Assembly: GCA_937889795.1 (NCBI GenBank)
Contig: CALBZH010000395.1
Span: 1-8,091 of the forward strand
DNA length: 8,091 bases
From: an uncultured Syntrophobacteraceae bacterium
GTDB taxonomy: Bacteria; Desulfobacterota; Syntrophobacteria; Syntrophobacterales; Syntrophobacteraceae
Direction of reading: 5' to 3'
Position 1 is the first letter of the stretch; each line of letters opens with the position of its first letter. Of the stretch, positions 1 to 6,463 are shown in pieces. The position numbers and the translations under genes are program-made. The notes beneath the pieces were generated by a model, which had not been told where the DNA came from, searched no databases, and saw only the letters and a list, made by a program, of their open reading frames with translations.

Positions 1-2
1 TC

Positions 3-782
3 TCGCCCTATTTGGAAAGGGAAAGCATCATCGCTTGCAAGAACGGCTTGAAGCCCTACTTTTTCGTGCGTCAACGGGCGGTGGAGCCGCGGTTCGAAAC
101 GAAGGCAGACTGGGAGATCCTCGGTGGATTGGCCAAGCGCCTCGGGAGTCCGCAGCTCGCCTTCGAATCGATCGAGGATGTGTGGCGGTACCAGTTGGAG
201 AATGCTGGGGTCGACATCAAAGCATTCGATGCCACCGGAATGGTCCCGCTGACCGACAAGCCCCATTACCGTAACGTTCAGGAGCTCAAGTTCAAAACCC
301 CCTCGGGGAAGATCGAGATCGTGACTGACCGGCTTGAAAGCCAGGGTGTACCGTCCCTCAAGCCTTACGAGGCTCCGGCCGCTCCCCCGGAAGGCTCTTT
401 CCGCATCACGTTCGGGCGATGCCCGGTTCATACTCAGGGGCATACGGTGAACAACCCCATGCTGTTTGAACAAATGCCGGAGAATGTCCTGTGGCTGAGC
501 ACGTCCGCGGGCGAGAAGCTCCGAATCGCGGATGGCGAGGAGATTGAGGTTTCCAGCAATGGACATTCGGGGCGCATCAAGGCTCGACTGACTCCGTTGA
601 TCCATCCGGAAGCGGTGTTCATGGTCCATGGGTTCGGCCACAGGCTTCCCGTGGAAAGCCGAGCCTTCGGGAAGGGAATTCTCGATAATGATTTCATGCC
701 GGGCGGTCTCGATGTGTGGGATCCCGCGGGGGGTGCCGTGGCGATGCAGGAGCACTTCGTGCTCGTGCGTAAGGTAAGCTGA
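3..782 (+). CDS. Molybdopterin oxidoreductase catalytic subunit, C-terminal part (PsrA/PhsA-like), truncated by the left edge
   Basis: The reading frame is open to the left edge, and 259 residues are visible. They start with SPYLERES, which resembles the 'TYLER' segment of polysulfide/thiosulfate reductase A subunits, so the TTG at 12 is not a real start. Next come the end of the catalytic domain (about residues 15-50, with VRQRAVEP and the W-x-I-x-x-x-LAKRLG pattern) and a GKIEI strand. The molybdopterin-dinucleotide binding domain follows (about residue 130 to the end): GRCPVHTQGHTVNNP near residue 138, VWLSTSAGEKLRIADGEEIEV, MVHGFGH, and a C-terminal DNDFMPGG...DPAGG segment. Proteins of this group are bis-MGD enzymes that reduce or oxidise sulfur or arsenic oxyanions, usually periplasmic and partnered by an FeS subunit (B) and a membrane anchor (C). 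No B or C gene follows, so partners, if any, lie upstream. The [4Fe-4S] motif and Mo ligand are outside the window, so substrate cannot be assigned. ArrA-like arsenate reductase or tetrathionate reductase are alternatives. Confidence 0.87.
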   Translation, partial: SPYLERESIIACKNGLKPYFFVRQRAVEPRFETKADWEILGGLAKRLGSPQLAFESIEDVWRYQLENAGVDIKAFDATGMVPLTDKPHYRNVQELKFKTPSGKIEIVTDRLESQGVPSLKPYEAPAAPPEGSFRITFGRCPVHTQGHTVNNPMLFEQMPENVLWLSTSAGEKLRIADGEEIEVSSNGHSGRIKARLTPLIHPEAVFMVHGFGHRLPVESRAFGKGILDNDFMPGGLDVWDPAGGAVAMQEHFVLVRKVS

Positions 783-909
783 GAATACTGTCATCATGGG
801 AGGGGATATTGCAGGAAACGGTCTTGCACCTTGGATGTGTGACTCTGCGCCCCCTCCCTCCCTGCCAGTTCGACCCTGCCATCATTCCTTCGTTCCGGTG
901 ACTTTTGCC

Positions 910-938
910 TTGACGATCTCTTGGCCTCAATCGAATAT
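910..938 (+). promoter_or_regulatory. Possible sigma70-type promoter upstream of the transporter pair
   Basis: TTGACG at 910-915 matches five of six bases of the -35 consensus. GAATAT at 933-938 sits 17 bases downstream but matches only three of six -10 positions; TCGAAT at 931-936 matches four of six with a short 15-base spacer. Predicted transcription would start near 943-946, inside the inverted repeat at 938-955. Such matches arise by chance, so this is a candidate only. Confidence 0.3.
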
Positions 939-955
939 GCAGGCTTACGCCTGCA
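938..955. repeat. Perfect inverted repeat, 7-bp arms with 4-base loop
   Basis: TGCAGGC, loop TTAC, GCCTGCA. The right arm is the exact reverse complement of the left. No T-run follows, so it is a poor intrinsic terminator. It adjoins the candidate -10 region, so an operator or a 5'-leader hairpin is possible. It could also be chance or part of a dispersed intergenic repeat. Confidence 0.5.
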
Positions 956-983
956 GACTTCGCTCAGCCACGCTTTGATGCCT

Positions 984-1003
984 GTGGAGCTCGATCGAGC
1001 CAC
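984..1003. repeat. Palindrome just upstream of the first membrane-protein start
   Basis: GCTCGATCGAGC at 989-1000 is a perfect 12-bp palindrome. An alternative pairing extends it: GTGG (984-987) with CCAC (1000-1003), enclosing CTCGATCGAG and leaving two bases unpaired. It ends 9 bases before the first candidate start codon (1013), so as RNA it would form a hairpin close to the ribosome binding region, or as DNA a dyad operator. No function is demonstrated. Confidence 0.5.
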
Positions 1004-1012
1004 CGATAAGGG

Positions 1013-3001
1013 ATGGAGGACATGAAACTAATCCGGTTGCGCTGGCCCGCCTTGCTCGCCGGCCTGATCCTGGCCACCCTTTGCAGCGCGTTCACTCCCT
1101 ATAACAACATCAAGCTGCAGAACAGTCCCTTGGCCGGCGGCCATTTCCCGCTCGCTGCCTTCATTCTGCTTTTCTCATTGATTCTTTTCGCCAACCCCCT
1201 TCTCGGACGCATCCGAAAAACCTTGCGCCTTCGCTCCGAGGAGCTGTTGCTCATCTGGTCCATGGTGGCGGTGGCAACGGGCGTGAGCTACACAGGATTC
1301 ATGAGAACGTTCATCCTCAACATCACGACGCCGGCCTGGCTTGGCAGCACGTCAGGGGATGTCGGACGCTCGCTGCAGTCCCTTTTTCCGGGGAGTCTTT
1401 TCCCTGCTGATCCCCGGATAATCCGGGCCATATACAGCGGTGTTGATGGGGGGTTGGATCTGACCTGGTGGGAGGTGGCGAAGGTCATCCCCTGGTCGGC
1501 CTGGCTGCTCCCCATGGCTTGGTGGGGACTCTTCATTGTTTTGCTCTACATGACGATGGTCGGCATTATCGGGGTCTTTTCGCACCAGTGGATCGAAAAC
1601 GAGAAGATGAATTTTCCGCTGCTGCGCGTCCCTGAAATTCTCAGTGAGCAATCGGAGCAAGGCACCCTCACAAGCTTTCTCGCTCACCGGTATTTCTTGG
1701 TTGGAGTGAGTATTCCCCTCCTGCTGCACGCCTTCAACGGAGCGCATACCTATTTTCCCGAGGTGCCGCAGATCCCCACCATCTTCCTTGCTCAGCCCTA
1801 CGTCCCCAAAGAGGGGTTTCTGTCGGGGTTCTACAAAGCCAAGATCTATCTTTACCCAGCGTTCATCGGCTTCGCCTTTCTGGCTTCGAAACAGATCTCC
1901 TTTAGCCTCTGGAGCTTCTACCTGGCAGGCGGATTCCTCCCCGGGGTGCTTCAGGTGCTCGGGTGGCGTCTTCCCGCCGCCGCATTGGGGACGACCTTTG
2001 GTCCGGGCTTGTCCAATGTCGAAGAGATGCAAATGGTGGGGGCGTTTCTTGTCTTTTACCTGTTTGTCATCTGGCTCTCGCGTCATCACCTGATCCTCAT
2101 GTTCCGGTCTTTCGGGTCACGGGAAGATCTCATTGCAGAGCCTCACGGGTTCATGGCGGCACGTCGGGCGTTCTGTATCTTCGCGGTTGGGTTTGTCGGC
2201 ATGACGGTCTGGCTTGTGGTTTTCGGAATGGATTGGTTGTCCGCATTGGTCTTTGTGGGAGTGTGCTTTCTGTTTCAGGTGGTCGCCTCGCGGCTCATCT
2301 GTCAAGGAGGCTTGCCTTATTTCACGCTGGCCCTGGCGCCCACGGATGGCTTTCTCGCCTTCTTGAGCACGCGAGCGATCGCGCCGGTCACTTTGGCGAT
2401 GGCTCCCGTGATCCAGAAAATCACCTTCGTGGATCTCAGGGAATCCCTGATGCCGTCGCTCTTCCACAGCTCCAAGCTGTCCGATGGCTCCGAGCCCAGA
2501 GGCCGTTTTCTCCTGGGAGTCTTAGGCGCCCTCGCGCTCGCGCTGATGGCCTCCTTCGTAGCGATGCTGCTGCTCTATTACAAGTATGGTGCATCTGCCC
2601 TCCCCGATGACTGGGCACTGGAAACGACACGGAGGGTGCATGAAAATGTCGCTCAGTTGCTGGCTCATCCGGAAGGAGCCAAGGAATGGAGTATCATCTT
2701 CACAGTCATCGGCGCGGGAGTGATGCTCGTTTTGGTGATGGGTTACCACCATTTTATCTGGTGGCCGCTCCATCCCATCGGCTACCTGACCACCTACAGC
2801 ACCGCCATGGACATTCTATGGTTCGGGTTCTTCTTCGGATGGCTGTGCAACGTGCTCGTTCTGCGGTATGGAGGGGTTGGCCAGTATAAAGAAGTGAGGC
2901 GGTTGTTTATCGGCATGGTGGTGGGGGACATGCTCATGGCCTGCTTCTGGCTTGTGGTGGGCTGGTTCTCCTCAATAAGCTACCACGCGCTGCCGCTTTG
3001 A
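1013..3001 (+). CDS. Large multi-pass membrane protein, DUF6785/DUF6784 type (OPT-transporter-like)
   Basis: A 662-residue, strongly hydrophobic protein with about a dozen or more predicted membrane segments. The first is at residues 11-27, then about 45-63 and 78-95, continuing to the C-terminus. Recognisable parts are WIENEKMNFPLL at 193-204, SRLICQGGLPYF near 426-437, and a conserved C-terminal block beginning WWPLHPIGY at 583 and running through WFGFFFGWL and LRYGGVGQYKEVRRLF. That block fits the DUF6784 C-terminal domain, with the preceding part resembling DUF6785. Function is unknown; similarity of pattern to oligopeptide-transporter (OPT) family proteins suggests solute transport. Start choice is uncertain: an in-frame TAA at 1007-1009 leaves only ATG 1013 or ATG 1022, and both have purine-rich Shine-Dalgarno-like bases placed too close (AAGGG abutting 1013, GGAGGA one base before 1022). 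It is followed 68 bases later by a related membrane gene, so the two probably act together. The family call is from memory of motifs. Confidence 0.82.
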   Translation: MEDMKLIRLRWPALLAGLILATLCSAFTPYNNIKLQNSPLAGGHFPLAAFILLFSLILFANPLLGRIRKTLRLRSEELLLIWSMVAVATGVSYTGFMRTFILNITTPAWLGSTSGDVGRSLQSLFPGSLFPADPRIIRAIYSGVDGGLDLTWWEVAKVIPWSAWLLPMAWWGLFIVLLYMTMVGIIGVFSHQWIENEKMNFPLLRVPEILSEQSEQGTLTSFLAHRYFLVGVSIPLLLHAFNGAHTYFPEVPQIPTIFLAQPYVPKEGFLSGFYKAKIYLYPAFIGFAFLASKQISFSLWSFYLAGGFLPGVLQVLGWRLPAAALGTTFGPGLSNVEEMQMVGAFLVFYLFVIWLSRHHLILMFRSFGSREDLIAEPHGFMAARRAFCIFAVGFVGMTVWLVVFGMDWLSALVFVGVCFLFQVVASRLICQGGLPYFTLALAPTDGFLAFLSTRAIAPVTLAMAPVIQKITFVDLRESLMPSLFHSSKLSDGSEPRGRFLLGVLGALALALMASFVAMLLLYYKYGASALPDDWALETTRRVHENVAQLLAHPEGAKEWSIIFTVIGAGVMLVLVMGYHHFIWWPLHPIGYLTTYSTAMDILWFGFFFGWLCNVLVLRYGGVGQYKEVRRLFIGMVVGDMLMACFWLVVGWFSSISYHALPL

Positions 3002-3069
3002 TCGAGAGCGTGCGGTCGAGGCTCCCGTTCGGCCCCGCCGTTCTCCGAACTTGCCGGGAATGCAACATC

Positions 3070-5034
3070 ATGTACGAAGACAAAGAGCTCCAAGAATATC
3101 GTGACCTGCTGCAGGCTCCGACCCGGTTCGAGGAAGGCTTCGGGCTGAAATCGATCATCGGGGCACTGTTTATCGGTTTTTTGATGATGCCGGGCTCCAT
3201 GTACCTGGGGCTGGTGATCGGGACCGGCATCGGCCCAGCGGCGCGCTGGGTGACGATTATCTTGTTTGCAGAGATCGCCAAGCGCGCTTACACAAAGCTG
3301 CGCCAGCAGGAGATCTTCGTCCTCTATTACATGGCCGGCGCGGCAATGGCTTCTCCGTTTTCCGGGCTGCTCTGGAACCAATATCTTGTCCAGTCCGAAG
3401 CCGCGCAGATGCTCGGGCTGGCTCAGCACATCCCGGGGTGGGTGGCGCCCCAGATAGGCTCGGGGGCTCTGGTCGAGCGCACTTTCTTTCACCGTGATTG
3501 GCTGGTGCCGATCCTCCTCATGATCGGTTTCGAGATCATTTCCGCCGTCGATCATTTCGGGCTGGGCTATGCACTCTACCGCCTGACTTCGGACGTCGAG
3601 AAGCTCCCCTTCCCAATGGCTCCGGTGGGAGCCCTGGGCAACATGGCCCTGGCGGAATCGAGCCAACGGGACGAAACGAGCTGGAAGTGGAGAGTCTTTT
3701 CCATTGGGGGCATGATCGGGCTGGCCTTCGGGGCCCTGTACGTGCTGCTTCCTGCTGCCTCAGGCGTTATTTTGTCGGAGCCCATTCGCCTGTTTCCCAT
3801 TCCGTGGATTGAGCTGACCCATGTGACGGAAGACATTCTGCCGGCGGTTGCCACTGGGATCCAGCTGGATTTGGGACTGCTGTTCATCGGGATGGTGCTG
3901 CCCTTCTGGGCGGTCATCGGCGGCGGGATCGGGTTTGTGATCACGCTCCTGGTCAATCCCATTCTTTATGAGCATGGCATCCTCCACCGCTGGCACAAAG
4001 GGATGAGTACCGTTGATACCGTGTTTGCGAACAATTTCGACTTTTACATGAGCTTTGGCATCGGGCTCGGTCTTGCGATTGCCGCGGTAGGGATCTTTCA
4101 CGTCTTCTTCAGTTTCCGTCAGAAGCACCTCGGGAGCTTAAAGGAGCGGCTGCGAGTGCTGTTCACGCCGCCTGCCGGTCGAGGGGATTTCAGCATCTGG
4201 ATCGCCATCGGCATCTACGTCGGCTCCACCCTGGCTTATGTGGTGTTCTGCTCGTACCTGGTCCCTGGCTTCCCGTGGATCTTCCTGGTCGCCTACGGAT
4301 TCATCTACACGCCGATCATCTCCTACGTCTCCGCCCGGATGGAGGGGATCGCCGGACAGTTCGTGACGCTGCCCATGGTGCGGGAAGCAAGCTTCATCGC
4401 TGCCTCGAAGTTTTTCGGATACACGGGGATCGGGATCTGGTACGCTCCCATTCCCATTCACAATTACGGCAAGGCAACTCAGCGGTGGCGGGAAATCGAG
4501 CTGACCGGGACCAGCTTTCGTTCGATCATAAAAGCGGAGATTCTGGTCATTCCCGTGGTTCTTGTGGCGAGTCTTCTCTTTTCTCAGTATATTTGGAGGC
4601 TTGCACCAATTCCATCCACCTACTATCCCTACGCCCAGGAGTTGTGGCATCTACAGGCCTTGAATACACTCCTTTTGCAGAGTGCGACGCTCGAGGGCGA
4701 CTCACCGTTTTTCCAGGCGCTTCGGGTGGACTACATGTCCATCGGCCTGGGGCTGGGAGTCCTCACCTATTGGGGGTTAACGGCCCTCAACCTGCCTATT
4801 CTCCTGGTCTACGGCGTCACGCGCGGATTGGGGCAGTCGACACCGCACGGGATTTTCCTCGAGATTGTGGGAGCGCTCTTGGGACGCTACGTATTCTTGA
4901 AAAAATACGGGGTAGCGTGGCGGCAATACGCGCCCGTCCTCCTCGCCGGGTTCTCCTGCGGCATGGGACTCATGGGGATGCTCGCCATGGGGTTCACGCT
5001 CATCATGCGGTCCCTGGGGAGTCTTGCCTACTAA
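3070..5034 (+). CDS. Large multi-pass membrane protein, OPT-like 'peptide transporter' family
   Basis: A 654-residue integral membrane protein from ATG 3070 (MYEDKELQEY). The frame is open up to TTG 2998, which overlaps the previous stop, but the extra 24 residues do not look like the family N-terminus and no ribosome site precedes it. GGGAA at 3056-3060 lies 9 bases before ATG 3070. A soluble N-terminal stretch of about 30 residues precedes many hydrophobic segments. Distinctive segments are PGSMYLGLVIGTGIGPAARW (about 41-60), LLWNQYLVQSEAAQM, DVEKLPFPMAPVGALG (about 175-190), LPFWAVIGGGIG, FANNFDFY, ARMEGIAGQF (422-431) and YGVTRGLGQSTPHG near the C-terminus. This type is widely annotated as a peptide transporter because of distant OPT resemblance; I know of no proven substrate. 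It shares motif order with the preceding gene, suggesting a paralogous pair. No signal peptide is evident. Confidence 0.83.
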   Translation: MYEDKELQEYRDLLQAPTRFEEGFGLKSIIGALFIGFLMMPGSMYLGLVIGTGIGPAARWVTIILFAEIAKRAYTKLRQQEIFVLYYMAGAAMASPFSGLLWNQYLVQSEAAQMLGLAQHIPGWVAPQIGSGALVERTFFHRDWLVPILLMIGFEIISAVDHFGLGYALYRLTSDVEKLPFPMAPVGALGNMALAESSQRDETSWKWRVFSIGGMIGLAFGALYVLLPAASGVILSEPIRLFPIPWIELTHVTEDILPAVATGIQLDLGLLFIGMVLPFWAVIGGGIGFVITLLVNPILYEHGILHRWHKGMSTVDTVFANNFDFYMSFGIGLGLAIAAVGIFHVFFSFRQKHLGSLKERLRVLFTPPAGRGDFSIWIAIGIYVGSTLAYVVFCSYLVPGFPWIFLVAYGFIYTPIISYVSARMEGIAGQFVTLPMVREASFIAASKFFGYTGIGIWYAPIPIHNYGKATQRWREIELTGTSFRSIIKAEILVIPVVLVASLLFSQYIWRLAPIPSTYYPYAQELWHLQALNTLLLQSATLEGDSPFFQALRVDYMSIGLGLGVLTYWGLTALNLPILLVYGVTRGLGQSTPHGIFLEIVGALLGRYVFLKKYGVAWRQYAPVLLAGFSCGMGLMGMLAMGFTLIMRSLGSLAY

Positions 5035-5082
5035 GCAGCGAAGGCCGAACAGCCCCGGTTCTCCTGTGATGACAAGAGCTGG

Positions 5083-6393
5083 ATGATCTCTCAAGAAAGA
5101 CAGCTGCTGATCTTCATGCGTTATCCCGAGCTGGGGAAGGTGAAGAGTCGTCTGGCCGGGGGAATCGGCGACCAGGAGGCCCTTAGACTGCACACCCTGC
5201 TTGCTCGGCGGACGCTTGGAATTGCCTATGATTTCAAGCGACTCCACTCCGATGTCTCGGTCTTCCTCGTCGTTGAGCCTCCCCGTTGTACCGACGATCT
5301 GGCTCGTACGTTTCCAGGACCCTGGGGGACGGATGGACAGAGTGGTGAGCACCTCGGCGAGAGGATGGCCCATGCGATCCGACGGGCCTTCGACCGGGGT
5401 GGTCGTGAGGTCGTGCTGATTGGGAGCGACATCGCCGATGTGCAGATGGCCGACCTGGTTGCGGCCTTTGAAAGGTTGAGGGATGAGACCGCGGTTCTTG
5501 GACCCGCTCAGGACGGCGGGTTCTACCTGATAGGCCTCGGGAGGTTTGCTCGGGAGCCGTTTCAGCCAGTCGAATGGGGCACGGGAACAGTCTTCGAGCG
5601 AACGGCTGCCCTTCTCCGCCAAGCCGGGCTGCGGGTCGAGACCTTGGACGTCAGACGGGACGTCGATCGTCCGACCGATGTGGGATGGATGCTTCGTGAG
5701 CCGCTCTTTCGGGAGAGCCTTTCCGTCATCGTGCCGACCCTCAAAGACCCTTCCATCATGGTGCCTCGGCTGCGCTCCCTGAAGGTTCGGATGTGGCCCG
5801 ACGATGAGCTGGTTGTCGTTCATGGGGTCGAGGACGGTGCTTGGACGATTCAGGAGATCGAACCGCGAATCCGGGCCGTGACCGCGCCTCGAGGGAGAGG
5901 GCTTCAGCTCAACCATGGCGCACGGTGTGCCAGCGGATCGATCCTGTTGTTCCTACACGATGACACGGAGCTTCCCGATCAATTTCCCTACCTCGTTCGA
6001 AGGACTGTTCAAGAAGCCGGAATGGCCCTCGGCTGTTTCACATTGAGCTTTGTTCCCAGCACGTCCGCGCTGGACCTGATTGCACGTTGGGCCAATGCGC
6101 GATCACGACTTTTTCGGCTGCCTTATGGAGACCAGGCTCTTTTCTGCAGACGAGAGGTTTTCGATCGGGTGGGCGGTTTTCGCCGTCGTTATCTGATGGA
6201 GGATGTCGAGTTTGTCAGGGCTTGCAGGGCGCATGGGGCTCTGCGCATGCTTGAGGAGCGGGTCATGACTTCCGCCGATCGCTACCTGAAACGAGGTGTG
6301 TTGCGCAACTCGCTCCAAAACCACGTCACGATGCTCCTTTATGGGCTCGGAATGGACGAGAAACGATTGTACAGGTGGTACTACCGGCGCTGA
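5083..6393 (+). CDS. DUF2064 (TIGR04282-like) - family 2 glycosyltransferase (TIGR04283-like) fusion protein
   Basis: A 436-residue soluble protein made of two domains normally encoded separately. Residues 7 to about 205 match the DUF2064/TIGR04282 pattern: RYPELGKVKSRLA (13-25), HLGERM (90-95), LIGSDIADV (112-120), LGPAQDGGFYLIGL (139-152), WGTGTVFE (165-172) and DVDRPTDV (193-200). This is a MobA/nucleotidyltransferase-like fold. Residues about 213-436 match a TIGR04283 GT2 glycosyltransferase: SVIVPTL (214-220), GRGLQLNHGA (271-280), LLFLHDDTELP (288-298, containing the probable acidic metal/nucleotide-sugar motif), PYGDQALF (347-354) and LMEDVEF (371-377). Both families are named transferase 1 and 2 associated with the radical-SAM/selenodomain (arsenosugar) system, but no radical-SAM ArsS or ArsM methyltransferase is visible here. 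ATG 5083 is the first start after the preceding gene's TAA, which is in the same frame; the ribosome site is weak. The 48-base gap suggests cotranscription with the transporter pair. The exact acceptor is unknown. Confidence 0.88.
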   Translation: MISQERQLLIFMRYPELGKVKSRLAGGIGDQEALRLHTLLARRTLGIAYDFKRLHSDVSVFLVVEPPRCTDDLARTFPGPWGTDGQSGEHLGERMAHAIRRAFDRGGREVVLIGSDIADVQMADLVAAFERLRDETAVLGPAQDGGFYLIGLGRFAREPFQPVEWGTGTVFERTAALLRQAGLRVETLDVRRDVDRPTDVGWMLREPLFRESLSVIVPTLKDPSIMVPRLRSLKVRMWPDDELVVVHGVEDGAWTIQEIEPRIRAVTAPRGRGLQLNHGARCASGSILLFLHDDTELPDQFPYLVRRTVQEAGMALGCFTLSFVPSTSALDLIARWANARSRLFRLPYGDQALFCRREVFDRVGGFRRRYLMEDVEFVRACRAHGALRMLEERVMTSADRYLKRGVLRNSLQNHVTMLLYGLGMDEKRLYRWYYRR

Positions 6394-6436
6394 ATGGATC
6401 ATCATTTCAATGGAGGGAAGGCGCTGGGATGCCATG

Positions 6437-6454
6437 AGCGAACGGTCGTTCGCT
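6437..6454. terminator. Hairpin in the convergent junction, possible bidirectional terminator
   Basis: AGCGAACG then GT then CGTTCGCT: the arms are perfect reverse complements, realistically a 7-bp stem with a GGTC tetraloop. It lies between the stops of two convergent genes (6393 on +, 6464 on -), where a shared terminator is expected. There is no T-run on either side, so it is not a canonical intrinsic terminator; it may work only as a transcript end-stabilising hairpin. Confidence 0.45.
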
Positions 6455-6463
6455 GGGCCGGGA

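Larger units (their letters stand above)
783..1012. other. Intergenic region between the molybdoenzyme and the membrane-protein pair
   Basis: This 230-base stretch has no convincing gene. Short open frames at 796-978 (+) and 794-1003 (-) have low-complexity, non-family-like translations and no good ribosome binding site. It contains a possible promoter and two inverted repeats, listed separately. No hairpin followed by a T-run is visible after the molybdoenzyme stop, so an intrinsic terminator there is not supported. Confidence 0.6.

Noticed and set aside
798..858. GGGAGGGG (798-805) and CCCCTCCC (851-858) as a long hairpin that might terminate the molybdoenzyme transcript.
   Set aside because: The 45-base loop is too long for an intrinsic terminator and no T-run follows; simple G/C-rich runs pair easily by chance.
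1352..2089. A 245-codon open frame on the - strand inside the first membrane protein.
   Set aside because: A hydrophilic, low-information translation directly opposite well-supported membrane helices; an antisense shadow.
2998..3069. An upstream extension of the second membrane protein to TTG 2998, overlapping the previous stop.
   Set aside because: There is no ribosome site before the TTG, the 24 extra residues do not resemble the family N-terminus, and ATG 3070 has a modest Shine-Dalgarno match.
4275..5069. A 264-codon + strand frame overlapping the second membrane protein.
   Set aside because: Composition is typical of a shifted frame (Arg, His, Gly, Leu rich), and the in-frame gene keeps conserved transporter motifs throughout.
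4777..5916. A 379-codon open frame on the - strand spanning the end of the second membrane protein and much of the transferase.
   Set aside because: Its translation has no recognisable motifs or membrane segments and is rich in Pro, Gly, Arg and His, as expected from the antisense of GC-rich genes. Both + strand genes beneath it have clear family motifs.
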